A stretch of 64,000 nt of DNA from Liolophura sinensis (lineage: Eukaryota; Mollusca; Polyplacophora; Chitonida; Chitonidae): assembly GCF_032854445.1 (NCBI RefSeq), contig NC_088295.1, positions 38,923,385 to 38,987,384 of the forward strand. Reading direction: 5' to 3'. The position numbers and the translations under genes were made by a program. Below the pieces are notes generated by a model. That model searched no databases. It saw nothing but the letters and a program-made list of their open reading frames with translations, and was not told the DNA's origin. Positions 24,551 to 36,911 of the stretch are shown piece after piece. Positions within the stretch are counted from its first letter, which is position 1. Each line of letters begins with the position of its first letter.

Positions 24551-25189
24551 CAGAAATCTGTCTGTATTATGCCCTACATACAGACTATTCGCGAATCTTC
24601 AGTGACTGCATAGTTTTGATTCACTATACGATTGTAATCAATCGAATGTACCAAAAATTCTTTACTGCGGATATTAGAGGTCTATATTTCCTTGTGCTCT
24701 TTACTTCAAGGATAATTCAATATCATATTTCGGAAAACCGCATTTTAACAATATACTGTTAATAACTGAGTGGGCATGTATAGACGCCCCATACCACAGT
24801 GGTCACAGGTACAAAACTGACTATATCATCCTTCGTGAGATGGTCAATAGTGAGTATAGACGGATGACAAAGGACGGATAGAAAACCCTACGGTCTGTTG
24901 ACTTTGCATTGGTCCATGTACAGTACTGTTATATTCGCCAGAGCGAGGTTTAATATGGGCGAGGTTTAACATTGGACGTGGTTATTCCTTTTACGTAGAA
25001 TCATCATGACAGAACACGTCAAGTCGTACAGGATGTTAAGGCTTGATTTATTGCACTCCACACTAATGTGTCCAAGTCAAAATGATATTATTACCGGTAT
25101 ATCCATACAGATGCGTAGGCAAAATAGACTGTGGTACTGCTAAAGCATGGAGAGTTTGTTAATGATCGGGCCTATGTATTTCAATCTTG
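24551..25189. other. intergenic, no gene recognised
   Basis: No supported ORF. A tiny direct repeat of GCGAGGTTTAA is present near 24945-24970. Confidence 0.45.
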
Positions 25190-25436
25190 GCCGAGGGGTT
25201 AGCACCCTAGAGCGGGACAATGACACACGAGTTTAAAACCAATTCGGTTGCTGCGAGGTCAAATCCAGCTCATGCTGGCTTCCTCTCCGGCAGTATGTGG
25301 AAAAGTCTGGCAGAAACCTGGTGATGGTCGTTGTTTTCCCCCGGACTCTGCAAGGTTTCCTCCAACCATAATGCTGGCCGCCGCCATATAAGTGAAATAT
25401 TCTGGAGTTAAGGCGGAAAACACCAATAAATGAATA
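25190..25436 (+). repeat. SINE, major family, diverged near-full copy
   Basis: The tRNA-like head is degraded, but CATGCTGGCTTCCTCTCCGG, the CCATAATGCTGGCCGCC middle and the AGTGAAATATTCTGGAG tail are clear. ORFs reported across it on the other strand are shadows. Confidence 0.8.
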
Positions 25437-27471
25437 TATGCAATCTCTGGCATCCTCAGGTAAACGCAAGCAAGCAGCTGGCCATGTGGTTACATCTGAA
25501 AAGAAAAGAAAAAAACACCATATTAAATAAATATAGTTTAAATAGATGTACCACATATCGGTTTAACTATTCATGTTTATATTGTGTTTTAATTTAACCA
25601 GTTTAATATCTCGAAGTTAGTCAATGAATTTTCATTGAATCCACCTAAAATTAATGAGCAAAACCCTGTTCTCATAATTAAACAGTTCTGCAGGTAAGCA
25701 GACATACTGGCTGGTAAAGGTTTTGGTTGGAATTATTTTACAATTATGTTTAATAAGGGTTTTAGTGTACTGTTTAGGTTATAAGCAATTTCGCTATAAC
25801 CAGTATTTACACAACTTATTTGCACAACGTATCGTGCTGAACGATCACGGTGTTGTCAATGTGCCATTAAACATAAAACCCGGCGTACATTCCGCACTCA
25901 TAAAACATTTGCACGTAGGCTAAAATCAAAGGTCAGAATCTGTAAAATGGCACGCGTATTTAATGACTTCTCCACCAATGGACGTTGTGTAAGCACGCCA
26001 CATTAGGTCAGCCAAGTTAAGTGCCACAGGGAATGTTGCTTGAAAAGAAATGTGAAGCTATGAAGTAATGGTCTCACACCCGTTCTTGCACCTGTGTGAC
26101 AGGCCCAGGTGGACTTTCATTTTAAGTGACTCACGAGAAAGGGATCGTAAGAGCACAACACCAATCTGTCAACCTCTGGAAATCCGATAACAGTACTAAG
26201 AGTCTTAACCTCCTCCCCCCCCCCCCATCCATCCCCCCCCCCCTCCAACCACCACCACCACCACCATAATCTACGGTCGGTAAAACCGTTGTGTAATAAG
26301 AATGTAACTAAAACTTTTCTTGTTGGCAGTGGATAAATTTATGATGTTTGAGTGACCAGATAGATAAAGCGTCCGGCGCTTACCGACGTTCAATGTCGGA
26401 TATTACACATAAGGTTCGTGTCTTTCATTGGCCAGGACACGTGAGGTGCAGATTCAGACTAAGCCTTGGGCATTTGTAGATTACTTTGCTCTCCTGGTGC
26501 GTGGGACCTTGGGTACAATGCGCTGTTTGCAATCTAACGTGCACTGAAGATGGCTGGTTTATTCCATAAAGCTGACCAACATGTATGATATAAGTGGAAA
26601 ATTGTTGTGCATGCCTTAAAACAATAATGAAATTTTTTTTAAAAATCATATATCTAAAGCTGGTACCTTTTGTAGTATTGGCATTTCTGTGCTCGGTATT
26701 GGGCATAATGGTACAGGTCAAGTATATCGTCCAATGTTATTATATTGTGTGACAAGGTGAAACATCATCTCTGGTTTCCTTTACATGGCATTTAGTGAAA
26801 CAAGATACAACACAACTATACCGGCCTTCTACACGAAATATTGTTGAAATCGATAATAAAACCCCAATAAAGAATCAAATCAAATCAACTTGTTTCACTT
26901 TCATCTCAATCTCAGTCCACAGATCCTTTTCCCGCCGAAAAAAACCCAGAAAGCGTCACTTACGAAATAAATTCAGAAGTACACTTACGATGCTTTTCTG
27001 ACATTCGCAGCCGTTATCAATCTCATCTTCGGATATTCACCACGATCATCATCCACCAAACTCTGGGAGTTTTCTTACCATTGTCTAACTAACTCCAGGC
27101 AATAAAAAGTTGCCAGACCAAAATACTTCCCTCCTTTTAACGCCATTTTGTTTCAGAGGTTTGTATCGCCAGCGTCAACGAACTCCTTTGAGCAGAGTTG
27201 TCTCCACCATTCGTCCCTTATATGTTATATTAAGAACTATCACCCCTGCACCATTTCGTTTGGAGATATGCAACCACCATCTACCGTTTATACCCATCCC
27301 TCTCCACTCCACACCTGAGGTAAAATTGCATCCATCAATCACCGCCTTCGTGGAGATTTGAACCCGCCCTCCATCACATGATGAAAGATTTGTACAATGC
27401 CGACGAGGGAAAGACAAAAAAAAAACCTAAATAAAACTCGTAATTTTAAGTTAACCCAAAGTAGAGTTCAT
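25437..27471. other. intergenic, no gene recognised
   Basis: It holds a C-rich low-complexity tract at 26209-26266. The small ORFs near 25.7, 26.4 and 27.1-27.4 kb have no features that separate them from chance. Confidence 0.45.
26209..26266. repeat. poly(C) and (CCA)n low-complexity tract
   Basis: Two runs of C separated by ATCCAT, then ACC triplets. Confidence 0.9.
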
Positions 27472-27554
27472 AGTGTGATAGTTGATATTTGATCACACAG
27501 TGTGATAACTGATATCTGATCACACAGTGTGATAGTTGATATTTGATCACACAG
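27472..27554. repeat. three tandem 27-bp units, each an inverted repeat
   Basis: Units start at 27472, 27499 and 27526. Each contains GTGTGAT and, 11 bases later, ATCACAC, so each can form a hairpin or bind a dimeric protein. The block ends 195 bases before the ORF B start codon. Confidence 0.85.
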
Positions 27555-27748
27555 CTAGATAACATATAAGTACGCCCTTGTCACATTTTACCTCATCCAT
27601 GTTCTATCCTTATTACGTTGACATTTTACTCTAGCCATGGTATTATGAGTGTAAACTTCTAGTATAACATCAATGTTTTGCTTTAAACATTTACTGACTT
27701 CGTATATTTTTACCATGTCACTCAATGATATATTTGTATTATACACAG

Positions 27749-28870
27749 ATGACGGCCGACAGCGGAGTATCAACCAGTCGTCCTCACACCCCGACATCCG
27801 GTTTTCGCGAGAGAGTCAATTCCTCCGCCTCTTCCATTCTCAGTGTTGATGACATTGTCAAGTGGGCAGAGCGCACGCGCGTGTCAAGTTGCAGGCAGAG
27901 CCGACAGAGCACGGTAGAGGTTGTCCAGTCGTTCATGTTCCGGGACCCCAAGAGGATCACACGACCCCAGACCTGTAAGGAGAGAAGGCTTAACCTTAGA
28001 GAACGTCCTCTGACGGCCCGCAGTTTGTGTAGTGAACCACCGGCCCCTGTCACAACACCAGTCGCCTTTTCCACGTTAGACGACGAAGGCACCGATGAAG
28101 AAAACGACGGTAACAACACATCCAAGGCATGGATCTCTCAGCAGTGCTGCGAGCTCTTAGGACCCAGCGTCTGTCAGCAATGTGCCAAAAATCTGCGCGT
28201 CCAGAAACAACGTCAGAGGTACGAGCGTGGTTTTCGGAGTTTGAGAGCCTCGGAGAAGAACTTCACGACAGCTGTCCTCATGAAGAAAAACATGCCTCAT
28301 TTGACATTATCTCAGATCCAGGACAAAGTGGCCGGTGGGAAGGTGTCACAACAACAACTACGGCGACTGCACGAAGTCCGCGAAAGCCCGGAAGAGATTG
28401 AGAAGCGGAGACTAGAAAAGGAAATGAGGGAGAAAGAACTGTTGAGCCAAAGAAAGCCGAAAGGCAACTACAGTCTTCGTGAAATGAATCGGCGCTTGGC
28501 AGAAGGAGATACCGGTTTTCGGAAAAAAAGACACGGTCGACCATCGATCACAGAGACGTTGTTTCCCTCGTTCGTGAGTCCGAGAAAGGTGAAATATGAC
28601 GAACCCATGTTTCGAGTGTATTACGAACCTCCATTGGTCGCCAAACATCGACAAAAATCCGAACCCACATTTTTCGCTGGGTCAAACTTTGACTACAAGC
28701 TTCCAGACAGATTACCAGACAAACTAATTTTTACAAAACTTGCCAAAGAACCTGAACCTGTTGAAACGGAGACAACGTCAACGGTTCCACAAGCCGAACC
28801 GTTAGACTATGAAGCCACATTCATTGATAGTGTGGATAATTTGATTAAAGAACATTTGGAAAGGGCCTAA
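27749..28870 (+). CDS. single-exon ORF B: 373-residue basic protein of unknown function
   Basis: The frame opens slightly upstream, but the ATG at 27749 follows directly on TATTATACACAG, a good splice acceptor, so I start there. The N-terminal 75 residues are Ser/Thr/Arg-rich and an acidic patch sits near residues 111-121 (DDEGTDEEND). A cysteine group near 133-145 (CCELLGPSVCQQC) is followed by a strongly basic helix-like stretch. A charged region near 211-240 (EEIEKRRLEKEMREKELL) could form a coiled coil. It ends in an acidic, amphipathic tail. I see no signal peptide or membrane segment. The G+C content is above that of its surroundings and an AATAAA follows at 29028. I do not recognise the family; the cysteines might bind metal, but no standard zinc finger fits. 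Confidence 0.8.
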   Translation: MTADSGVSTSRPHTPTSGFRERVNSSASSILSVDDIVKWAERTRVSSCRQSRQSTVEVVQSFMFRDPKRITRPQTCKERRLNLRERPLTARSLCSEPPAPVTTPVAFSTLDDEGTDEENDGNNTSKAWISQQCCELLGPSVCQQCAKNLRVQKQRQRYERGFRSLRASEKNFTTAVLMKKNMPHLTLSQIQDKVAGGKVSQQQLRRLHEVRESPEEIEKRRLEKEMREKELLSQRKPKGNYSLREMNRRLAEGDTGFRKKRHGRPSITETLFPSFVSPRKVKYDEPMFRVYYEPPLVAKHRQKSEPTFFAGSNFDYKLPDRLPDKLIFTKLAKEPEPVETETTSTVPQAEPLDYEATFIDSVDNLIKEHLERA

Positions 28871-29027
28871 AGCAGAACAGAACAGAACTACCTGACTTGA
28901 TGGTTTGCACAAAATGTCATTCTTTACACTCCGTATTCTCACAAACCATGGTACGGTAAAACGTTTACAATACACGTAACACTTACTTAAAAAACCTATC
29001 TCTGAATCAGTTGAAACAAACTTTAGC

Positions 29028-29033
29028 AATAAA
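29028..29033 (+). promoter_or_regulatory. polyadenylation signal of ORF B
   Basis: AATAAA about 160 bases after the TAA stop, the first such hexamer downstream. Confidence 0.6.
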
Positions 29034-29049
29034 ATTTGTTTATATTCGA

Positions 29050-30819
29050 AACCTTATTGCGGATTTTCTGCTTTGTCTGAGTGAAATTAGCGGATTCGTG
29101 AATTCTTTTTTCCCTCTTCTCCCTCTCCGGAACTTCGTCAGTTTGTTCCATAATGTTTTCATTTCTAAGTGGTTTCATCTAGGGTACATTCCGGATTAAT
29201 TGCTCTGGATCAAGACGTCAAAACAGACATTCGTTAACCAGAAGTCATCAATGCTCCGAGTCAGTAATCTCAAGACCAATTTCTGGATGGCGATGGTAAA
29301 AATACACTCATTTCCAACCAATTGCAGTTGGATTAAATGGTATGAGCTCCTGTCTTTTGCAGCTTTATGTCATGAAGTTTATCGGGTACTTGCTAAAGGA
29401 GAAAAAAAAACCCTAAAAACATGACACTATAGGCTGAAAAGAGCACATTTGGTGGTGCTTGCTGCATAATTTTGCCATTTTTTCTCGCCATACACGTAAA
29501 GCCTGAAAACGGCAAAGCTGGCATAAATCGCTGAGTCCATCGCGTCCTCCATCTTTAACATCCTATAATTTATGCTGGGGGTGTCTGGCCTCTCAGCCAG
29601 TGAGAGTCGTTAAAACTGTCGGCTTGTAAATTCGGAACCTACGTCTAACATTCCGGTTTCCCGATCGCCAAGCCGAAAACGAACTGTACTGTTCGCTACA
29701 TTCTGGGAAGTTGAGTTCTCCGGAAATATACGAACTGCACTTCGGCAGTTTCCGACAGAAATTCTTCTCCTAACACAGAAGACTTCAGGACTAGTTCTTA
29801 GGCAAAAAAGAGTCGCCCACAGCGGATTTTGGCGCTGACTTTATTTATAAATTATCAACTTTAGGTATGTCTTAGAATTTTTATGGTATGCACCTGCGAG
29901 AAAGAGCATCCTCTATTCGAATGGTATTTGATTCAAATTTAAATTTTCTTCTCTTGTAAGGTTTAAACAATGTAAAACATCAGCCTGCAACGTAAGGATG
30001 TACAAAGAAGGGCATTCAATCCAATATAATCCCGCAAAATCTCGCACTGTTTCCTGTCTGCTTTTTCTTTATCGTTGTTTTTGAAAACAGGCATGTATTT
30101 TTGCCTCAAATCGAGGATTCATGTTCGTGTTGTGGTAGCCCTTATGATCAGTTAGTTTTATATTAAACATTTATATCGTTCAATATCTGTCATTCTGTGA
30201 CAAGTCGTCCGCCGCCCATTCAGATATTTCCATTTTCAATAATCTAAATCTTGCAGTTTTTGTTATTGTCCTTCAGAACTTTGTACCATCATCCATCATC
30301 CATCTATCATCATCCTCTTAGCTGGTAGAAATCATCTCAGTAAAAACGCTTCTTGTTATCATTCGCCAAAATTCCCTGGAACTATCATCTCCTATAACCA
30401 CTGAGACCTGTAATCGTTAACATCAGCTCGTTGATCATCGCACACATCGCTACCCACGCAATACACATAATCCATTGACAAAAATCAGTCTCTTCGGAGG
30501 ATTATACACACACTAGCACAACGTCTAACTCAGATCATGTTGGTGCCATGTGTTCAACCTAGGAGAAACGGAACAGACTCAACTTTACGGGTTTAACGTA
30601 TACATACCAATGCCACTCCATGCCTTTGGCTGTTGCTCTATTTTTGTCAAGCATCGATGTCCCCCCTACTAACAAGCAAACGTCGTATTATTGTGACGTC
30701 ATAACATTGTGCAAACGGCATCCGATTGAGCATGTCCCTTATATCCAAGGCGATATTTAAACTTCGACACAAAAAAGATCATGATATGTTTAAACTTTTT
30801 TGTAGTCCTCAACGGTTTG
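29050..30819. other. intergenic, no gene recognised
   Basis: A phrase near 29216-29260 (CAAAACAGACATTCGTTA) resembles segments at 39430 and 63595, suggesting an unnamed dispersed repeat. No coding evidence. Confidence 0.45.
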
Positions 30820-31213
30820 CGCTATAGATCATCCATCACGTTCACGGTCATGTATAGGCTAGACATCATCCATCAACTTCTCCGTCATGTAAAGGCTATA
30901 TATCGTCCATCACCTTCTCCGTTATGTATAGGCTATACATCACCCACCACCTTCTCCGTCATGTATACGCTATACATCACCCACCACCTTCTCCGTCATG
31001 TAAAGGCTATATATCGTCCACCACCTTCTCCGTCATATATAGGCTATACATCATCCACCACCTTCTCGGCCATGTGTAAGCTATACACCATCCATCACTT
31101 TCTCCGTCATGTATAAGCTATACATCATCCACCATTTTCTCCGTCATGTATAGGCTATACATCATCCATCACCTTCTCCGTCATGTATAGGCTATACATC
31201 ATCCATCACCTTT
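30820..31213. repeat. 37-bp minisatellite, about 10 copies
   Basis: Units contain CGTCATGTATAGGCTATACA and CATCCATCACCTTCTC, with successive GTCATGT starts 37 bases apart. The copies are moderately diverged. Confidence 0.92.
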
Positions 31214-31299
31214 TCCGCCCTTGTACGTGTATAATCCGCCCCATTCTCTGTGATCGGATCCGCCTATGTATATAACCCAACACATTCATGGAGCCGCCC

Positions 31300-32245
31300 G
31301 AGTACGTCTATAATCCACCACCTTCTGGGTCATCCACCACATTCTCTATCATTCCCCATGTTTTCGAACATCTACATTCTTGGTCATCCACCACATTCTC
31401 GAATCTGCCTTTGCATGTCTATCATCAGCCACCTTCTCGGTCATCCACCACCATCTCGGTCATCCACCACAATCTCATCCACCACATTCCTAGTCCTCCA
31501 TCACAGTATCGTCCACCACATTCTTGGTCAATCAACACAATATCGTCCACCACATTCTTGGTCATCCACCACAATCTCATCCACCACCTTCTCGGTCATC
31601 CACCACAATCTCATCCACCACCTTCTCCGTCATTCACCACAATCTCATCCACCACCTTCTCCGTCATTCACCACATTCTCGGTCACCCACCACAATCTCG
31701 TCCACCACATTCTTTGTCATCCACCACAAGCTCATCCACCACCTTCTCAGTCATCCACCACAATCTCGTCCACCACCTTCTTGGTCATCCACCACAATCT
31801 CATCCACCACCTTCTCGGTCATCCACCACAATCTCGTCCACCACCTTCTTGGTCATCCACCACAATCTCGTCCACCACCTTCTCCGTCATCCACCACCTG
31901 CTTCGTCATTCACCACATTCTCGGTCATCCACCACAATCTCATCCACCACATTCTTGGCCATCTACTACAATCTCGTCCACCACATTCTTGGCCATCCAC
32001 CACAATCTCACCCACCACCTTCTCAATCATCCACCACAATCTCATCCACCACCTTCTCCGTCATCCACCACCTTCTCTGTCATCCACCGCCTTCTCCGTC
32101 ATTCACCACATTCTCGGTCACCCACTACAATCTCATCCACCACCTTCTCCGTCATCCACCACCTTCTCCGTCATCCACCGCCTTCTCCGTCATTCACCAC
32201 ATTCTCGGTTATCCACTACAATTTTATCCACTACATTCTCGGATC
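31300..32245. repeat. composite 34/19-bp minisatellite
   Basis: A long array of CATCCACCACCTTCTCGGT-type blocks, with or without a 15-base AATCTCATCCACCAC-type spacer, giving 34-bp and 19-bp steps. The plus strand carries no stop codon in any frame of the unit, so three long overlapping ORFs (31250-32601) appear. They encode His/Pro/Ser/Thr repeats of 34 residues in all three frames and are artefacts. CACC blocks shared with the 37-bp array next door suggest a common origin. Confidence 0.9.
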
Positions 32246-33711
32246 CCACTGAATTTACCTACCACTGTGCCACAGTTGTTAACAAACTGAAGTTTCCTCT
32301 GCTAATCTCTGCTCATAATTTAGTGCATGATTTACAAGCTTATCTTACCAACCATAATCTACCTCCTTTGAGGTTTTATCCCCCTTTGAAGTCCGTTTTT
32401 TTTTTCATGTACCATCTCCCTCTGAAGTCTTTACCCACCATTTACCCAGCACCTCTGAAGTTAATACCCACCATTCACGACCTCGCCGGAGAATGTGCAT
32501 ACCACTGTGGCGCAATCGTTGACAAACCATGTTGCAATGCTCCGCCGCCTTTCACTGTTGTGCTGGTTGATGACAAACATTCTACCTTGACAAAGCTATA
32601 ACGTCAACTCATTGTGACGTCATTGCTCTGTCCGATGAACGATTCCTAGCCTGGAACGTCCCATTGGTAATCTCCGTCTAACTATGCTTGACGTAACGTT
32701 GTCTGCACTTTCGAAATACTGGGGCCAGAGCCTATCAAATATTTGATCATTTCAGTCTAACGAAATGCCATTTACGTCTTCTTATATAGTAGATTAGCAC
32801 TAAATTCACTAGGTAAAGAAGGACCAGTACAACTGTACACATTTTCATTCTCTATATTCCTGAGCTTTCAAGGTACTATTGACCCTATTATCAAAGATGT
32901 GGCTACTGCAATTTACGATTATACACTTCATTTATACAAACTAGCTAAAAAGTGTTGACATTGACACACACATAGAAAACATAGAAAAAAAAAACATATA
33001 TAAAGTGAGCACTGTTCTATATACAAACACGTGTCATAAACAGTACAACGTGAGTATAAAGTGCACAGGCTTACACGGTGAACAGTTTTAATGGGACGGG
33101 AGCCACATTTTTGTTTAGGTTTGGCCTGAGTTTAGAGATATACAAAGACTCTTTCACTTGCACTTGCTGAATGTTATAGACCTAAAGCAAGTGTCCCTTA
33201 AGATGCTTTATTTTCTAAATGAGAATTTCTAGATATGATTCGGAAATATTAATAACGATATTGAGTAAGGTGCACTACAAAATCAGCTACGGCAACACAA
33301 AACCGGTGATTGTAGCCAAACCATTTGCAAGATCTGTTGATCCTCATCTAATGGTACAAAATGACTTAACCACGCTTTGTGATCTACACAATGAATACGT
33401 AAACACTGTGTGCACATTTATACTGACACGTCTGTAATCAATATTTGTAGCTCGTTTTACCAGAAGATTATGGCTGTAGTGCTTTACTGGTAGCTGTTGT
33501 AAATCAATAAATATACCTACCATTATGGCCGGGTACTGCCAGGCTAAGTTAGCATTCATTTATGCATAGACGGAAATAATTCGTCGGTACCTGTTATGGG
33601 ATAAATGTTAAAGCGACACTTTTTCTTGGACTGTCGTGCTCGTGCGGATAATTCTGAATTCCGAGATAAAGAGGGCATCATATATACAATACATATTGGT
33701 GCTGAAACAGT
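32246..33711. other. intergenic, no gene recognised
   Basis: AT-rich, with a decayed copy of CACC-type repeats up to about 32470. No supported ORF. Confidence 0.45.
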
Positions 33712-33852
33712 CTTCCAGCAAACCCACGGATGGTCGGGTGTTTCCCCCGATCTCTGCCTGGTTTCCTCCCACCATAATGCTGGCCGCCCTCGTATAAGTG
33801 AAATATTCTTGAGTACGTCGTAAAACACCAATGAAATAAATACATAAATAAA
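33712..33852 (+). repeat. SINE, major family, tail half
   Basis: CCTCCCACCATAATGCTGGC, AAGTGAAATATTCTTGAGTA and an A/T-rich end are all present. The tRNA head is missing. Confidence 0.88.
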
Positions 33853-34015
33853 TATTGGTGCTGAAATTCGCAGCGCAAGAGCTAGTGATACAAAGCTCAT
33901 TTTTATCTGATAAACCAACACTCTGGTGGTATAATGAAAATACCATAGTAATATCTCATATGATCGTGATGTATCTGGGAAGATTTACTGGTTTCCCCTT
34001 GGTTTCCTCTCGGAA

Positions 34016-34117
<102 letters not shown>

Positions 34118-34157
34118 ATTGTCTCTTCCATGCATTTATATGCCAGTATTGCTGATG

Positions 34158-34233
34158 TGTTGCCATCCTTGCATCCGCTGAGTTGCCATCCGCTGTGTTG
34201 CCATCCGGTTTGTTGCCATCCGGTTTGTTGGCA
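34158..34233. repeat. short tandem repeat of about 18 bp
   Basis: Four to five degenerate copies of GTTGCCATCCGGTTT directly after the TA tract. Confidence 0.7.
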
Positions 34234-34239
34234 TCAAAG

Positions 34240-35889
34240 AGTAAAATGTTAGAATGCTACATATAAAATGAAAACAAATGTGAGAAAAACAGACAATCAA
34301 TCAGAACGATTCCTTTAGAGCTATTTGTCTTACCTATAACTGCGAACATTCTGGCCCTAAATAAACGATGAAATACCAAAGAACTATCTTAGTTTCTGGA
34401 GTTACTTCCATTCTTAGAGGTAATTATGAAGGAACACACTTTACTCGGCATTAGGGAGCTCGCCGTGCTTTCCTGTATACAAAGGGAGCTATTGCCCAGA
34501 CATGTTTGATTGCCGGAATGGAAATGAAAGACTTTTCGTCCAAAGCGCTTACAGACAACTTTGCTATAGTCATAGTATTACTATAACTGAGAAACAGCAG
34601 ACTTCGATATGTATATACTGTAGAATTAAGGTTTACCCGAGACAAGTCAATGCGTTTGTGTATAGGCCTATGATTTGAGTACCCTTCAAAAACGCTGTCA
34701 TATTAAGCCTAATAAAATTAAAACTCATTATGTATAACTATACAAGAATATTGGTATAAAAATACACAGACTTGAAAAAAATAACAAATGAATGGAAAAT
34801 ATATAAACAGAAAGAAAATTCTTTCCAAGGCGTTCTTATTTTAATTTTTTTAAATTCACTGTATGTTTATTCTGATATCTCCTTGCACATTATACGGCAC
34901 AACAATTTGTCAAAGCTTACCATGCGGTAGTAGGCCTATGTTCTTAAGTTATCCATATTGGTTCGTATTGGTAGTAGCGTTACTAATAACTGTCAGTAAA
35001 TAGGTTGGTATCGCGTGTAGATAAGATGGGTCGAGTACTAAACGCTACTCGCTGGGGGCATGTGAATGATTTATAATGTCAATAAAGGAGTCGAGCGACA
35101 GCGTAATCCATTCCGACGCCTTATCGAGACACGGGTGTATAGATGGACAGCGCAAACGTATTAAATCAACCCGAATACAACCCGAGGTCGCTGAAGGTAA
35201 ATACAGTAAGATGTATAATGTATGATAAAGTGATATTATCTACATATATAATATAAATAGGATGTAATAAAACGTATAATAGGGTAAGGGTAATGAGATA
35301 ATGTGTTTAAAGTCTCAGATTACAGAGAAGGTATTACATGGTATAGAAGAGAAAGTTAGCCCAAATTAGGAAACGAAAGCAGCACTCATATTAAAATATT
35401 AAAAAGGGTGATAGCTATCTAAGTATATTGTTGGTGATTATGGATCATACACTAGCATAAATGTAAGTAAACTATGACCGGGAAAGTCAATCCACCAGTC
35501 CAGCTATAAATCATTTTCAGGTATTGCAGCTTGCAGCAAGGACAGTTTATATTCGTATAACTGGAATAATGCAATCAAAGGGATAGAGCCCTCCAGTTTT
35601 TCATGGGGTACTGAAGACGGGGGAGAAATCGCTTGTTCTACCATGGAGACGTGGATGGGTGGAGGAAACTGGTTATTGGAGGAAACCAAAATCCTTCACA
35701 CAGGGTAACCAGCTATAGCTGGATTCGAGCCTGCGGTCACATTGATCAAAGTCTGATGGGATTCAGTTGGAACAACGTTTTAGTGGAATCCACCATTGAC
35801 AGCTCGTTTGCATTGAAAGATATATCACGAATAGCATATGCACAACTCAATATGTGTGGTGGATGGGGGAAATCGCTGTGACCAGAGTA
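34240..35889. other. intergenic, no gene recognised
   Basis: No ORF with protein features. The ORFs at 35504-35881 overlap on opposite strands and neither is convincing. Confidence 0.45.
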
Positions 35890-36030
35890 AACCACCAACC
35901 CTCAGCAGGTATCTGACTAAATTAAAGCCGCAAGAGCTGGACTCCAACAGGCGAAATCATCGATTGCTCCCGAGTCTGATAGTCACAGAGATAGCGCTTT
36001 GACCAACTTAGCCAGCAGCTCATCAAAATA
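35890..36030 (-). repeat. possible degenerate tRNA-derived SINE
   Basis: The minus strand reads TGGCTAAGTTGGTCAAAGCG, an A-box-like start, then GGAGTCCAGCTC about 60 bases later. It is weak and diverged. Confidence 0.3.
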
Positions 36031-36705
36031 ACGCTTGTGTCTAATTTTTGGAGACAAAGTGATCAGAAGGATCTTTCCTCCAAAATTACGTTCTCTAACC
36101 CCATTTCAGAAGATATGTCTCTTCAGGTTTGTGGTAAACTTGATTCAATCAATACTGACAGGGAAATAAAATTGTGCAAGTAATTATTTGACATTACATC
36201 ACGCTTGTGGCAAACACACACTTTAAACATTTCTTCTAAGACATCACAAAGGGAAATCATACATATAATTACTTGTTCACTCTTGAGAGTTGTGTCGTTA
36301 TGACATACAACAAACAACACTGCACGCGAAGATGTTGTCAAGCCGTTTTGGAACAAAGCCATTTATTTATAGACGATCTGTGCTGTTGTCATTTCTGGGT
36401 ACAGACTTCCTTCATTATCCAATAAATAAAAGAAACAAGAAACATAACGACTTTAAACCCAATTGAGTTGAGATAATGGGACAAAATAATAGGCTTTCCC
36501 GATAAAATTCAGTAGATTATCCAATGGCTTCAAGACATCAGGCAATATTGCACCAGTAGAAATGAGATCCTGAAATTTCCGTGGCAAGACAAAAGCCGTA
36601 AATCGAAGAAGATCTTAAAACAATATTTACTTAAAACAAGTAGTTATGAAACCACGCAGCACCTTTTTTTAAAAATTTTCATTGTTTATCGTCATTAAGC
36701 GTGGC
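36031..36705. other. intergenic, no gene recognised
   Basis: AT-rich and featureless, leading to the 3' end of ORF C. Confidence 0.45.
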
Positions 36706-36711
36706 TTTATT
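36706..36711 (-). promoter_or_regulatory. candidate polyadenylation signal for ORF C
   Basis: AATAAA on the minus strand about 200 bases past the TGA of ORF C. Confidence 0.45.
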
Positions 36712-36772
36712 ACTCAAATCTGAAATCTCCTGGACTGCTTTGCGGGGCAAAAATGACTATAACACACTGTAT

Positions 36773-36888
36773 AATTGTTCAAGTACACAGACTTAGTTGT
36801 TCCACTGCACATGGTGAGTTGTTCCAATATACACGCATAGTTCTTCCAGTACACACCCACAGTTTTTCCACTATACATGCATGCTTTA
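36773..36888. repeat. degenerate tandem repeat of about 30 bp in the ORF C 3' flank
   Basis: Four rough copies of a GTTGTTCCACT...ACAC pattern. If the signal at 36706 is used, the repeat lies in the 3' UTR. Confidence 0.5.
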
Positions 36889-36911
36889 GTGTAGCCCACT
36901 TCAACATTACG

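Noticed and set aside
27472-27554. Possible CRISPR-like array
   Set aside because: Units are directly adjacent, with no spacers, and this is an animal genome.
31250-32601. Three long overlapping plus-strand ORFs (up to 437 codons) of His/Pro/Ser/Thr repeats
   Set aside because: They arise from a minisatellite whose unit has no stop codon in any plus-strand frame. All three frames are equally open and there is no unique sequence to support a gene.
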